A stretch of DNA of 64,000 nt, taken from NCBI RefSeq assembly GCF_902506425.1, contig NZ_LR732469.1, positions 1,615,001 through 1,679,000 on the forward strand. The letters are read 5' to 3'. Made by a program: the position numbers and the translations under genes. The notes under the pieces are model-generated. The model was given only the letters and a program-made list of their open reading frames with translations. It was not told where the DNA came from and did not search any database. This DNA is from Novosphingobium sp. 9U. Its GTDB lineage: Bacteria; Pseudomonadota; Alphaproteobacteria; Sphingomonadales; Sphingomonadaceae. Positions 47,695 through 55,966 of the stretch are shown piece by piece. Each line of letters begins with the position of its first letter. The stretch's first letter is position 1.

Positions 47695-48840
47695 TTACTG
47701 GCGCAGCAGATCGCGCCCGACGATCATGCGCATGACCTGGTTGGTACCTTCCAGGATCGAGTGCACGCGCAGGTCACGCCAGAAGCGCTCGATCGGGTAG
47801 TCCTTCAGGTAGCCGTATCCGCCGAACAGCTGCAGCGCGTCGTTGACGATCGCCGAGCCACTATCGGTCGCCAGCCGCTTGGCCATCGCCGAGAAGCGCG
47901 ACTTGTCGGGCGCGTTCGCCGTGATCTTGGCAGCCGCCATGTAGAGCAGCGCGCGCGCGGCCTCCAGGTCGGTCGCCATGTCGGCCAGCATAAACTGGGT
48001 GTTCTGGAAATCAGCGATCGGCTGGTCGAACTGCTTGCGATCCTTCACATACTGGATTGCCTCGTCGAGGCAGCGCTGCGCACCGCCGAGCGAGCACGCG
48101 CCGATGTTGATCCGGCCGCCATCAAGGCCGGCCATGGCGAAGCGGAAGCCCTCGCCTTCCTTGCCGACGAGATTGGCGACGGGCACCCGCGCGTCCTCGA
48201 AGATGACTTGCGCGGTAGGCGAGGCGTTCCAGCCGAGCTTTTTCTCGGGCGCGCCGAAGCTGACGCCGGGCGTGTCCTTGTCGACGACGAGGCAAGTGAT
48301 GCCCTTGGACTTGTGCTCGCCGGTGCGGACCATTACGACATAGACGTCGTTGTAGCCGCCGCCCGAGATGAACTGCTTGGTGCCGTTCAGCACGTAGTGG
48401 TCGCCATCCAGCCGCGCCGTCGCCTTGAGCGCCGCGGCGTCCGAACCCGAACCAGGTTCTGTGAGGCAGTAGCTGGCGATCTTCTCCATCGTGACCAGCT
48501 CGGGCAGGTAGCGATCCTTGAGGTCCTGGCTGCCGTACGTGTCGATCATCCATGCGGCCATGTTGTGGATCGAGATGTAGGCGCTGGTAGCCGGGCAGCC
48601 GTAGCTCATCGCCTCCATGATCAGCGCCGCCTCGAGCCGCCCCAGGCCGATGCCGCCGCTTTCTTCCGAGACGTAGATCGCACCAAAGCCGAGCTCGCCC
48701 GCGGCCTTCCACACGTCCACCGGATAGTGATGCTTTTCATCCCACTCGGCCGCGAACGGCGTAATTCGGTCCTCGGTGAACTTGCGAGCGGTATCCTGGA
48801 TCGCGAGCTGGTCTTCGGTCAAAGCAAACTGGTCAGTCAT
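47695..48840 (-). CDS. Acyl-CoA dehydrogenase, probably isobutyryl-CoA dehydrogenase
   Basis: A 381-residue FAD flavoenzyme starting MTDQFALTEDQLAIQDTARK. The motif CLTEPGSGSDAAALKATA and the C-terminal catalytic Glu in ILEGTNQVMRMIVGR are visible; QLFGGYGYLKDYPIERFWRD is the usual C-terminal block. The sequence resembles ACAD8, and the downstream HIBCH, hydratase and MmsB genes point to isobutyryl-CoA oxidation in valine breakdown. Substrate choice is inferred from context. Confidence 0.94.
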   Translation of the reverse strand: MTDQFALTEDQLAIQDTARKFTEDRITPFAAEWDEKHHYPVDVWKAAGELGFGAIYVSEESGGIGLGRLEAALIMEAMSYGCPATSAYISIHNMAAWMIDTYGSQDLKDRYLPELVTMEKIASYCLTEPGSGSDAAALKATARLDGDHYVLNGTKQFISGGGYNDVYVVMVRTGEHKSKGITCLVVDKDTPGVSFGAPEKKLGWNASPTAQVIFEDARVPVANLVGKEGEGFRFAMAGLDGGRINIGACSLGGAQRCLDEAIQYVKDRKQFDQPIADFQNTQFMLADMATDLEAARALLYMAAAKITANAPDKSRFSAMAKRLATDSGSAIVNDALQLFGGYGYLKDYPIERFWRDLRVHSILEGTNQVMRMIVGRDLLRQ

Positions 48841-48876
48841 TCATCCCCCCCTCTTGTTGGTATCAGGGTGCTGCTA

Positions 48877-49425
48877 TCAGGCGCAGCGGGTATACTTGAG
48901 CGGTCCAGGCAAGGCATCCTTGCCGGTGTCGCGCCGGATCAGCGTCTTGCCGCCGTTCTGGACATCGAGCGCGACATCCAGCGTCCAGGCCTGGCCCTCG
49001 CCCGAGAAGCCGAAAGTGCCGCGCAGGCTGTCATCGCCGGCATCCTTGACCTTGGCGAGCTTGGCGACGGCCTCGTAGAACTTGAGCTGTGTAGCCGAGA
49101 CGGTGAGCAGCCCCTTCGCATCGCCGAGCTTGCTGGTGCAGTCCTTAGGTACGAGGCCCCAGCGACCGCGGATGGCTGCGGGGATCTCGTTCGCGGCGAC
49201 GCTCTGTGTTGCGCTTGGCGTGGTGCTCGGCGTCGGAGAAGCCACAGGAGAACCACTCGCCGCCGGCGGTACGTCGCTAGCCTCGGACGGAGGTATCGGC
49301 GATGTCCGAACAGGCTGCAGATCGTCGCTGCTGCTCGGCTGTGTTGCAGGCTGCTCGGGGCTCTTCGAGCAAGCGGACAAGGTGAGTACAGCTGCCAAGG
49401 CGATCATCGGCAATGCTGCTTTCAT
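48877..49425 (-). CDS. Lipoprotein of unknown function
   Basis: A 182-residue exported lipoprotein with lipobox LTLSAC (Cys about 19), a long Pro/Ser/Thr/Ala-rich linker (about 22-78) and a C-terminal domain (about 80-182) beginning EIPAAIRGRWGLVPKDC and ending PGPLKYTRCA, with two Cys that could bridge. The domain looks like a small beta-structure. Not assigned to a named family. Upstream of the acyl-CoA dehydrogenase by 36 bases, so possibly in its operon. Confidence 0.75.
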   Translation of the reverse strand: MKAALPMIALAAVLTLSACSKSPEQPATQPSSSDDLQPVRTSPIPPSEASDVPPAASGSPVASPTPSTTPSATQSVAANEIPAAIRGRWGLVPKDCTSKLGDAKGLLTVSATQLKFYEAVAKLAKVKDAGDDSLRGTFGFSGEGQAWTLDVALDVQNGGKTLIRRDTGKDALPGPLKYTRCA

Positions 49426-49448
49426 CGACCTTTCCTCCCTCTCTCGCC

Positions 49449-49540
49449 ACCCCCGCCAAAGCGGGGGTCCGTCTCCTGACGTCTCGTAAAAGGAACCACC
49501 TGGAGATGGACTCCCGCTTTCGCGAGAATGACGAAGGTAC
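49449..49540. repeat. Intergenic repeat with perfect hairpin (ACCCCCGC family)
   Basis: ACCCCCGC (49449-49456) / GCGGGGGT (49461-49468) with loop CAAA, followed by a related partner TGGACTCCCGCTTTCGCGAG near 49507-49526. The pattern (GCGGGGGTCC ... TGGACTCCCGC ... GAATGACG) resembles a dispersed repeat family common in these genomes. It lies between the aldehyde dehydrogenase and the lipoprotein gene. Confidence 0.65.
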
Positions 49541-49558
49541 GGTTGAAGGTAGCCAGCT

Positions 49559-50992
49559 TCAGCCGACGGCTTCGATGATGTCCTTGCCGAACAGCGCTTC
49601 GTCGCTCGGAAGCGACTTGGGCGTGGCGAGCGGCTTGGACACCCAGGTCTCGTTGATCAGGTCGCGCCAGGTGATGTTGTTGTTGGTTGCGTTGCCGCCC
49701 CACGAGCCGCAGCCCAGCGAGAAGGTCTGGCGCATGCCGTTCCACAGGTTACCCGAGTTCGAGGCCGACTGCGGCTGGTTCACCATCACGCGGCTGGTCT
49801 TGGTGCCCTCGGCCAGCTTGCGGATGTTCTCATCGCTGTTCGAGTAGATGCCGCAAGAGTGGCCCTGGCCCTGATAGGCCTGGATGTTGTTGGTGAGCGC
49901 GATCGCCTCGTCGATGTCCTTGGCGCGGTACAGCGCCATGGTGACAGTCATCTTCTCGCCGGAGAACTTGAAGTCGGGGCCGAAGCCGGTCTCGGGCACG
50001 ATGAAGAACGCGGTATTCTCCGGAATGGTGAAGCCCGCATAGTCGGCGATGAACTGCGGCGATTGCGCGACGACCTTGGCGTTGATGTGCTCGCCATCTT
50101 CCCAGATCGCGTTCTGCAACTTGGTCTTCTGCTCGCTGTCGAGCACCAGACCGCCCTTCTCCTTCAGCTTGCCCAGCATCTCGTCGTAGATCGCGTCGAG
50201 CAGGATCACCGCGTTGTCCGATGAGCACGAGGCCGCATAGTCCAGCGTCTTGGACAGCAGGATCTTGGCTGCCGCATCATCAAGGTCGGCGGTGTCGTCG
50301 ACGGTGACCACCGCATTGCCGGCGCCGACGCCGAGTGCCGGGGTGCCCGACGAGTAGGCCGCCTTCACCATCGGCGTGCCACCCGTGGCGAGAATGCGGT
50401 CGCACTGCTTCATGACTTCGTTGGTGCGCTCGACCGAAGGCTGCTCGATCGCGATCACCAGGTCGGCCGGAGCGCCCAGCTTCACCAGCGCGTCGCGCAT
50501 GAGGCCGCAGATCTTGGCGTTGATGAACTTGGCGCGCGGGTGCGGGCAGACGATGATCGAGTTGCGGCCCTTGACCGCGTTGATCGCCTTGATAACCGGA
50601 GTTGCCTCGGGGTTGGTCGAGGGCGAGAGCGCACCGATCACGCCGACCGGCTTGGCGATCTTGTAGAGATTACGCTCGTGATCTTCCTCGATCACGCCCA
50701 CCGACTTGTCGTCGATGATGTCCATCAGCGCGGCGCGGGTCTTGACCGAGATCTTCTTGAACTTGCCCTCGTAGTTGCCGAGCTGGGTTTCCTCGACGGT
50801 CTCGCGGGCGATCTCCTCGTCCATGCCCGGCTTGGCGACAGCGTAGACCATGCCGCGGATCCAGGTGTCGACCTGCTCCTGCGTGGCATTCTCGATCTGC
50901 TGCTGTGCTGCGCGCGAGCGGGCGATCAGTTCCGCGACCTCGTCGGCGACGGACGGTCCAGTAGTTTCGGCGATCTTTTCAACGGTGGCCAT
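49559..50992 (-). CDS. CoA-acylating aldehyde dehydrogenase
   Basis: A 477-residue ALDH-superfamily protein starting MATVEKIAETTGPSVADEVA. The catalytic Cys lies in YAASCSSDNAVI (about residue 263), and the pattern PVGVIGALSPSTNPEATP, HPRAKFINAK, GTPALGVGAGNAVV is that of acylating enzymes such as EutE, AdhE-N or SauS. It would convert an aldehyde and CoA to acyl-CoA with NAD(P). The aldehyde is unknown; sulfoacetaldehyde and acetaldehyde are both possible. Start chosen by GAAGGGA upstream. Confidence 0.88.
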   Translation of the reverse strand: MATVEKIAETTGPSVADEVAELIARSRAAQQQIENATQEQVDTWIRGMVYAVAKPGMDEEIARETVEETQLGNYEGKFKKISVKTRAALMDIIDDKSVGVIEEDHERNLYKIAKPVGVIGALSPSTNPEATPVIKAINAVKGRNSIIVCPHPRAKFINAKICGLMRDALVKLGAPADLVIAIEQPSVERTNEVMKQCDRILATGGTPMVKAAYSSGTPALGVGAGNAVVTVDDTADLDDAAAKILLSKTLDYAASCSSDNAVILLDAIYDEMLGKLKEKGGLVLDSEQKTKLQNAIWEDGEHINAKVVAQSPQFIADYAGFTIPENTAFFIVPETGFGPDFKFSGEKMTVTMALYRAKDIDEAIALTNNIQAYQGQGHSCGIYSNSDENIRKLAEGTKTSRVMVNQPQSASNSGNLWNGMRQTFSLGCGSWGGNATNNNITWRDLINETWVSKPLATPKSLPSDEALFGKDIIEAVG

Positions 50993-51345
50993 GTTCGTCA
51001 TCCCTTCAAGGCTGAGAGCCGCGGCAGGCGCCACGTCACGGCAGACCGAACTGCCTGGTCCTGCTCCCGATACACCTTCACGCCGTCCACTGCACCTTTC
51101 GGCAGCCGGTCGCAACTCTCTTCTTAACCGCGCGCTTAAACTGCTGCATGTGCAAAAAACGCTAGGTTAGTTTCATCTGGAGCACGCGTCTCCCGTGTCG
51201 ACCTGCGGCGTCGGGCAGTACAGGATCGGTCCTTGCGCCCGTTGGCAAGACGGCGCCGACCTGCCATCGTGCGCGCGACGAAGCCGGGTCGACATGACGA
51301 ATACCCCGTCGCTTTGGCGAACTAACATCGCGGGTGGAGACAGAC
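50993..51345. promoter_or_regulatory. Divergent control region with palindromic operator
   Basis: A 353-base gap between the divergent aldehyde dehydrogenase and flavin reductase genes. Its main feature is the perfectly placed near-palindrome TTAACCGCGCGCTTAA at 51124-51139 (14 of 16 symmetric), the same type of site as 27416-27433. An AT-rich stretch (51150-51176, CAAAAAACGCTAGGTTAG) follows and could hold a promoter. No gene or other repeat is supported in the remainder. Confidence 0.5.
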
Positions 51346-51840
51346 GTGACGCAGACAACCATCGACGCAGCGGACTTCCGCAAGGTCCTCGGCAGTTACC
51401 CGACCGGAGTCTGCGTCGTTACGGCCCTGGACGGCGACAACAAACCGGCCGGGATGGTGGTGGGCAGCTTCACCTCGGTTTCGCTAGACCCGCCGCTCGT
51501 CGGCTTCTTTCCGGATAAGAAATCCACCTCATGGCCGCTGATCGAGAACGCCGGGCATTTCTGCGTCAACGTGATGGGCAGCGACCAGCAGGACGTGTGC
51601 CGCGCCGTCGGCGCCAAGGGTGACGAGAAGTTTGTCGGGGTCGAGTACACGCTATCCGAGCACAACCTGCCGATCATCGCCAACTCGCTCGCCTGCATCG
51701 AGTGCCGGCTCTACTCCGTCACCGAGGCGGGCGATCACTGGTTCGTCATGGGCGAGGTCCTGCGCATGGAATCGACTCGCGACGAGGATCCGATGCTGTT
51801 CCATCGCGGCAAGTACGGCGGCTTTGCCGAAGTGCTGTGA
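51346..51840 (+). CDS. Flavin reductase family protein
   Basis: A 164-residue FMN-binding split-barrel protein that starts with GTG (TQTTIDAADFRKVLGSYPTG) after GGAGA. The HpaC/flavin-reductase pattern SYPTGVCVVTA, MVVGSFTSVSLDPPLVGFF, FCVNVMGSDQQDVCRAVG and GDHWFVMGEVL is clear. Such enzymes supply reduced FMN or FAD to monooxygenases. A luciferase-like monooxygenase lies 1.4 kb downstream in the same direction and is a possible partner. Confidence 0.9.
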   Translation: MTQTTIDAADFRKVLGSYPTGVCVVTALDGDNKPAGMVVGSFTSVSLDPPLVGFFPDKKSTSWPLIENAGHFCVNVMGSDQQDVCRAVGAKGDEKFVGVEYTLSEHNLPIIANSLACIECRLYSVTEAGDHWFVMGEVLRMESTRDEDPMLFHRGKYGGFAEVL

Positions 51841-51921
51841 CCGGCCTTCGCCGTTCACCGGCTTGACTCTCCCGCCAACGATGCTGTTCAGGTGTTCAGC
51901 AATTCGATGGGAGAGTAAGGC

Positions 51922-52674
51922 ATGACACGTTCGTTGGAAGGCAAAGTCGCCGTCATCACCGGCGCGGGATCGGGGATCGGCCGCGGTTGCGCGCGTCGGC
52001 TCGCCGAGGACAAGGCCGCGATCGCGGTGTGGGACCTCAACCCGGACGGCGCGGCCGAAACCGTCTCGCTGATCGAGAGCGAAGGCGGCAAGGCCATCGC
52101 TATCACCGCAGACTGCGCCGACAAGGCCGCAATCAAGGCGGCAGCGGACGAGACCCGTGCGAAGCTCGGCCCGGTGTCGATCCTGGTGAACAATGCCGGC
52201 ATCGCGCCCTTCACCGCCTTCACCGACATCGAGGATGACGAGTTCGACAAGGTGATCCGCATCAACTTGCGCGGTCCCTGGCTCGTGACCAAGGAACTGG
52301 TCGGCGACATGCTCGCGGCGAAGTGGGGCCGGATCATCAACATTACCTCATCCTCGACGCAGACCGGCTCGCCGATGCAGAGCCACTACGTCGCCTCGAA
52401 GGGCGGCCTGTTCGGCCTGACCAAGGCGCTTGCGCTGGAACTGGGCAAGACCGGGATCACCGTGAACCTGATCCCGCCGGGTTCGATCGACACTCCGATG
52501 CTCCGCGGCGCGCCGATCGACGGCGATGCCTATGGCGCTACCCTCCCCGTGGGGCGCCTGGGCAAAGTCGAGGATATCGCCGCGGCGTGTGCGTTCCTCG
52601 CGTCCGAAGAGGCGAGCTATTTCACCGGCCAGACGATGAGCGTCAACGGCGGCCGCTACATGGGCTCGGCCTGA
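51922..52674 (+). CDS. Short-chain dehydrogenase/reductase (FabG-like)
   Basis: A 250-residue NAD(P)-dependent SDR. Cofactor motif TGAGSGIGRGCA (about residues 14-25), NNAG (about 90-93), the catalytic Ser in ITSSSTQTG, and Y-x3-K in HYVASKGG (about 157-161) are intact. The C-terminal SVNGGRYMGSA is typical. GGGAGAG precedes the ATG. The substrate is unknown; the setting suggests a hydroxy/keto step in breakdown of an organic acid or alcohol. Confidence 0.93.
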   Translation: MTRSLEGKVAVITGAGSGIGRGCARRLAEDKAAIAVWDLNPDGAAETVSLIESEGGKAIAITADCADKAAIKAAADETRAKLGPVSILVNNAGIAPFTAFTDIEDDEFDKVIRINLRGPWLVTKELVGDMLAAKWGRIINITSSSTQTGSPMQSHYVASKGGLFGLTKALALELGKTGITVNLIPPGSIDTPMLRGAPIDGDAYGATLPVGRLGKVEDIAAACAFLASEEASYFTGQTMSVNGGRYMGSA

Positions 52675-52727
52675 TCCTTGCGAAAGCGGGCTGCTTCGCC
52701 GTTTGAAGGCGTCGCAGCCCGCGTGCT

Positions 52728-53081
52728 TCAGTAACTGGCTGCAGGCCAGTAACTGGCTGCAGGCGCGACGGTCACTTCCAGCCCGTCGAGTTCGGGGCGC
52801 ATCTTCACCTGACATCCCAGGCGGCTCGTCGGCCCCATGACGTCGGCGACCATGTCGAGCATGGCGTACTCGATCTCGTCGGGCTCTCCGGTCCGGCCAT
52901 ACCAGTCCTGTGCAACATAGACATGGCACGTCGCGCAGGCGCAGCCGCCGCCGCAATCGCCCAGGATCCCGGCGACGCCGTTCTGCCGTCCAAGCTCCAT
53001 GAGGCTGGTGCCATCCTCGACATCGTCGAACCTGTGCACGACGCTGTCGACGTCGGTCATCGTGACCCTGAGATTACGCAT
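52728..53081 (-). CDS. [2Fe-2S] ferredoxin, adrenodoxin/P450 type
   Basis: A 117-residue ferredoxin. The cluster ligands are in GDCGGGCACATCHVYV (C-x5-C-x2-C) and RLGCQ near the C terminus; an extra Cys lies inside the first loop. Such ferredoxins feed electrons to cytochromes P450 or Rieske oxygenases, none of which is in the window. The C terminus carries a six-residue duplication (AASYWPAASY) caused by an 18-bp tandem repeat that also spans the stop codon. The start is either 53081 or Met8. Confidence 0.93.
   Translation of the reverse strand: MRNLRVTMTDVDSVVHRFDDVEDGTSLMELGRQNGVAGILGDCGGGCACATCHVYVAQDWYGRTGEPDEIEYAMLDMVADVMGPTSRLGCQVKMRPELDGLEVTVAPAASYWPAASY
52729..52764. repeat. 18-bp perfect tandem duplication at the 3' end of the ferredoxin gene
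   Basis: CAGTAACTGGCTGCAGGC at 52729-52746 is repeated exactly at 52747-52764. It extends the ferredoxin in frame by six residues; the ancestral protein probably ended ...APAASY. Confidence 0.95.
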
Positions 53082-53109
53082 CTACTCGCCCTCACTAGTA
53101 TTCTTCCCA

Positions 53110-53129
53110 CTATTCGCCCACGTGAATAG
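53110..53129. promoter_or_regulatory. Palindromic operator candidate between ferredoxin and monooxygenase genes
   Basis: CTATTC (53110-53115), 8 bases, GAATAG (53124-53129) is a perfect 6-8-6 inverted repeat in the 166-base divergent gap. It is placed to affect both transcripts. No regulator gene lies nearby. Confidence 0.4.
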
Positions 53130-53247
53130 CTGTTCCCCAATGCCGCACGCCGGGACGATTTGCAAAGCGCCAAGTGGTCCCAGTGCTTGACGGGCGGCGA
53201 GGGGCATCGAACCATCGCACGCAAATCGAGGTACGGGAGAGAACACG

Positions 53248-54168
53248 ATGAAACTGGGTTTCGCGATGCCGCACATGTTGCGGCTGAAGGCTACGATGCA
53301 GCCTTGGGAGGCCAAGGTGACCGGAGCCGACCAGACCCGGCTTGCCAAGTGGGCGGAGAAGCTCGGCTACGAGATGATCGCGGTGCCCGAACATCATGTG
53401 ATCCCGCGCAGCCACATCGACTTGTCAGGCCCGTTCTACTTCAACGCCTACACGGCCATGGCTCACTTCGCCGGCGCGACCGAGACGATCCGCGTCAATT
53501 CGTGCATCGCCATCCTGCCGGCGCAGCATCCGATCGTCACGGCCAAGGCGCTGTCGACGATGGACTGGCTTTCCGACGGACGGGTGACGATCACCTTCGC
53601 AGTGGGCTGGCTGGAGGAGGAGTTCGCCCTCCTCGGCATCCCCTTCCACAAACGCGGGGCGATGGCCGAGGAGTACATCCAAGCCATCCTTGCGCTCTGG
53701 ACGCAGGAGAAGCCCGAGTTCGAGGGCAAGTACGTGTCGTTCCACGATGTCGCGTTCGAACCAAAGCCGGTGCAGAAGCCGCACCTGCCGGTCTGGTTCG
53801 GTGGGGATGCCGATCCGGTGCTGAGCCGGGTCGCCCGCTATGCGCAAGGCTGGTGGCCATTCCTCACCAAGCCCGAGCTGATCGCCCAGCGTATCGACTT
53901 CATCCGCTCGCAACCCGACTACAACGGCCAGTTGGCCGACGTGTACTACGGGATGTCGACCAGCCGCGTCGGCGAGGGTCATGCGGTGATCGACGATCCC
54001 ACCGCCCGGCCCGGCCAGACCAAGCAGGCGATCATCGACCGGCTCGGCTGGCTCAAGGCTCAAGGGGTGACATGGAGCTCGGTGCCGATCCCCGCGCTGT
54101 CGAGCATCGAGGGGTATTACGACTACACGCAGTGGATCGCGGAGGAGATCATGCCGGCGGTGCGATAA
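53248..54168 (+). CDS. LLM-class (luciferase-like) flavin oxidoreductase
   Basis: A 306-residue bacterial-luciferase fold (TIM barrel) protein starting MKLGFAMPHMLRLKATMQPW. Segments GYEMIAVPEHHVIPRSH, LSTMDWLSDGRVTITFAVGW, and LPVWFGGDADPVLSRVARYA are typical of the F420- or FMN-dependent subfamilies. It may be a monooxygenase served by the flavin reductase at 51346, or an F420 enzyme; this cannot be decided by eye. GGGAGAG precedes the ATG. Confidence 0.9.
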   Translation: MKLGFAMPHMLRLKATMQPWEAKVTGADQTRLAKWAEKLGYEMIAVPEHHVIPRSHIDLSGPFYFNAYTAMAHFAGATETIRVNSCIAILPAQHPIVTAKALSTMDWLSDGRVTITFAVGWLEEEFALLGIPFHKRGAMAEEYIQAILALWTQEKPEFEGKYVSFHDVAFEPKPVQKPHLPVWFGGDADPVLSRVARYAQGWWPFLTKPELIAQRIDFIRSQPDYNGQLADVYYGMSTSRVGEGHAVIDDPTARPGQTKQAIIDRLGWLKAQGVTWSSVPIPALSSIEGYYDYTQWIAEEIMPAVR

Positions 54169-54186
54169 CGGCGCCCCGGCTTGAGC

Positions 54187-55662
54187 TCACACGGCGGCGG
54201 TCTGGTCTGCGGCGATGTACATGCGGCAGATCAGGCCCTCGGGCCTGAACTCGACCTTGGTCGCCTGTTCGCCATGCTGGCCAAGGCCGCGCGCAATCAG
54301 GGTCTGGCCGAAGCCCGTCTTCTCGGGCGGGACGACCGGCGGGCCGCCATCTTCCTTCCAGACGATCTCGATACGCTCGCCTTGCTGCGCGGCGCTGATC
54401 GAAATGCGACCGCTCTCCCCCGAAAGCGCGCCATACTTGACGGCGTTGGTCACCAGCTCGTGGAAGATCAGGCCCAGCGCCACCGCCGCATCGGGCACCA
54501 CCCGCACGCCGACGCCGTCGAGTTGCACCCGCTCGCTGCCGACGGTGACGAACGGCGCCAGCTCGGCATTGATCAGTTCCTCCAGCGTGAGGCCGTTCCA
54601 CACGTCGCTGGCGAGCAGCGTGTGCGTGGCCGCCAGCGCTTCCAGGCGGCGGCCGAAGGCGGTGCGGAACTCGCCCATGTCCTTCGAGCCCGCTATCGTG
54701 CGATGCGCGATTGCCATGACCAGCGTAAGCGTATTCTTCACGCGATGAGTCAATTCGCCCATCAGCAGCGCCTGGCGCTTTTCGGTCGCGCGTCGTTCGG
54801 TCACGTCGGCGATGGTGACTATGCAGCCGAAGATGGTGTCGCCGGACTGGCGCAAAGGCGCCGCGCTCAACAGGACGTCGCGTGCGCGGCCATCGATGGT
54901 GAGGATCGCCTCTACCCCGCGGACGGCAGAACCGGCCAGGGCGACGCCTACGAGATCGCCGCCGGCCATCAGGCCCGAGCTGAGTGCGAAGCCGAGCGCG
55001 AAAGCTTCATCGAACAGCCGGCCGACGGCGCTGCCCTCATGGAAATGGCGCACGCCCGCGTTGGCGTGGGTGATGCGCCCCTCCTGGTTGCACACCAGCA
55101 CCGCCTCGTTCGAGGAGGCCATGATCGCGCGGCCGATGCGGTCGCTTTCGTGCGCCGCAGCCGCCTCGATCCGTTCGGTTACATCGCTAAACGTCAGCGC
55201 ATGACCGTGCCCGAAGCCCAGCGCGAGCGGAGCGACAGTTACTTCGACGTGGCGGTAGCCTCCGACGGAAGGTAGCGCGATCTGGCCGCTGCGCCGCGCA
55301 TGGTCCGCATCCTGCAGCAGCTGGCGGACGGTGACCGCCGCGCTCTCGCCCAGAGCGGCGAGCAGGCCGCCCTTCTGCAAGTCCTTGGCGCTACGGCCGA
55401 ACAGCATGCACAGGGCGGCGTTGGCGTAGATCAGCCTGCCTTGACCATCGAGCGCCGCTGCGCCGAGGTCCATGGCCTCCATGAAGGCACGGTAGCTGTC
55501 CTGGCCGCCGAGGGCGAAAACCTCGTCCTGCTCGGCGCCGCGAACCACGAGCGCGTCCACCTCGCCCTCGCGGATGGCGCGCAGGGTGTCTTCGGCTTCG
55601 TCGAGGCGACGGCGTAGATCCGCTTCGCGTTCGGGTGCTCCCGCGTCTTCGGGCGTGGCCAC
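54187..55662 (-). CDS. PAS-HWE sensor histidine kinase linked to KaiBC
   Basis: A 491-residue soluble kinase that starts with GTG one base after the kaiB stop. A short coil (about 12-40, LRRRLDEAEDTLRAIREGE) is followed by two PAS domains (about 57-160 and 174-287), then the kinase: phospho-His in GELTHRVKNTL (H306), N-box HELVTNAVKYGALS (401-414), and the WKE element (435-437) that defines HWE/HisKA_2 kinases. No receiver domain and no response regulator next to it. HWE kinases feed the PhyR/EcfG stress pathway in alphaproteobacteria; a link here is inference. Confidence 0.9.
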   Translation of the reverse strand: MATPEDAGAPEREADLRRRLDEAEDTLRAIREGEVDALVVRGAEQDEVFALGGQDSYRAFMEAMDLGAAALDGQGRLIYANAALCMLFGRSAKDLQKGGLLAALGESAAVTVRQLLQDADHARRSGQIALPSVGGYRHVEVTVAPLALGFGHGHALTFSDVTERIEAAAAHESDRIGRAIMASSNEAVLVCNQEGRITHANAGVRHFHEGSAVGRLFDEAFALGFALSSGLMAGGDLVGVALAGSAVRGVEAILTIDGRARDVLLSAAPLRQSGDTIFGCIVTIADVTERRATEKRQALLMGELTHRVKNTLTLVMAIAHRTIAGSKDMGEFRTAFGRRLEALAATHTLLASDVWNGLTLEELINAELAPFVTVGSERVQLDGVGVRVVPDAAVALGLIFHELVTNAVKYGALSGESGRISISAAQQGERIEIVWKEDGGPPVVPPEKTGFGQTLIARGLGQHGEQATKVEFRPEGLICRMYIAADQTAAV

Positions 55663-55663
55663 C

Positions 55664-55966
55664 TCAGCTCTCAACCTTGAGATGGACCAGGACCTTCTCC
55701 TCGTCCGACAAGTCGCCGATGATCTTCTGCACCGGCACCGGCAGCGAGCGGACCAGCGTGGGGATGGCGACGATGTTGTGCTCGCGGGCAAGCTGGGGAT
55801 GCTCGCGCAAGTCGATCACCTCGACCTCGTAGTGCTCCTCCAGATGCTCGGTGACGATGCGTTCGAGATTGCGGATCGCCGCCACCGACTTGGGTGTCTG
55901 GCCAGCGACGTAGAGTGTCAGCTTCATCGGCTTGCTAGCAGGCCCCCTGCCCGTTTCGAGGCTCAC
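55664..55966 (-). CDS. kaiB: Circadian clock protein KaiB homologue
   Basis: A 100-residue KaiB: KLTLYVAGQTPKSVAAIRNL, then VEVIDLREHPQLAREHNIVA and IPTLVRSLPVPVQKIIGDLS. In cyanobacteria KaiB switches fold and binds the phosphorylated KaiC ring. It starts with GTG in a 4-base overlap with kaiC; Met14 (KLTLYVAG) is an alternative that would give an 87-residue form. The order kaiC-kaiB-kinase indicates one operon. No kaiA is present in the window. Confidence 0.95.
   Translation of the reverse strand: MSLETGRGPASKPMKLTLYVAGQTPKSVAAIRNLERIVTEHLEEHYEVEVIDLREHPQLAREHNIVAIPTLVRSLPVPVQKIIGDLSDEEKVLVHLKVES

Noticed and set aside
48877..49425. Lipoprotein as a protease inhibitor such as AprI/Inh
   Set aside because: The RGRWGL...C start of the domain is faintly similar, but the rest does not support a firm match, so it is left as unknown.
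47344..49479. Long plus-strand open frame (711 codons) opposite the acyl-CoA dehydrogenase
   Set aside because: It is antisense to well-recognised genes, Arg/His/Ala-biased and has no family resemblance; a high-GC shadow frame.
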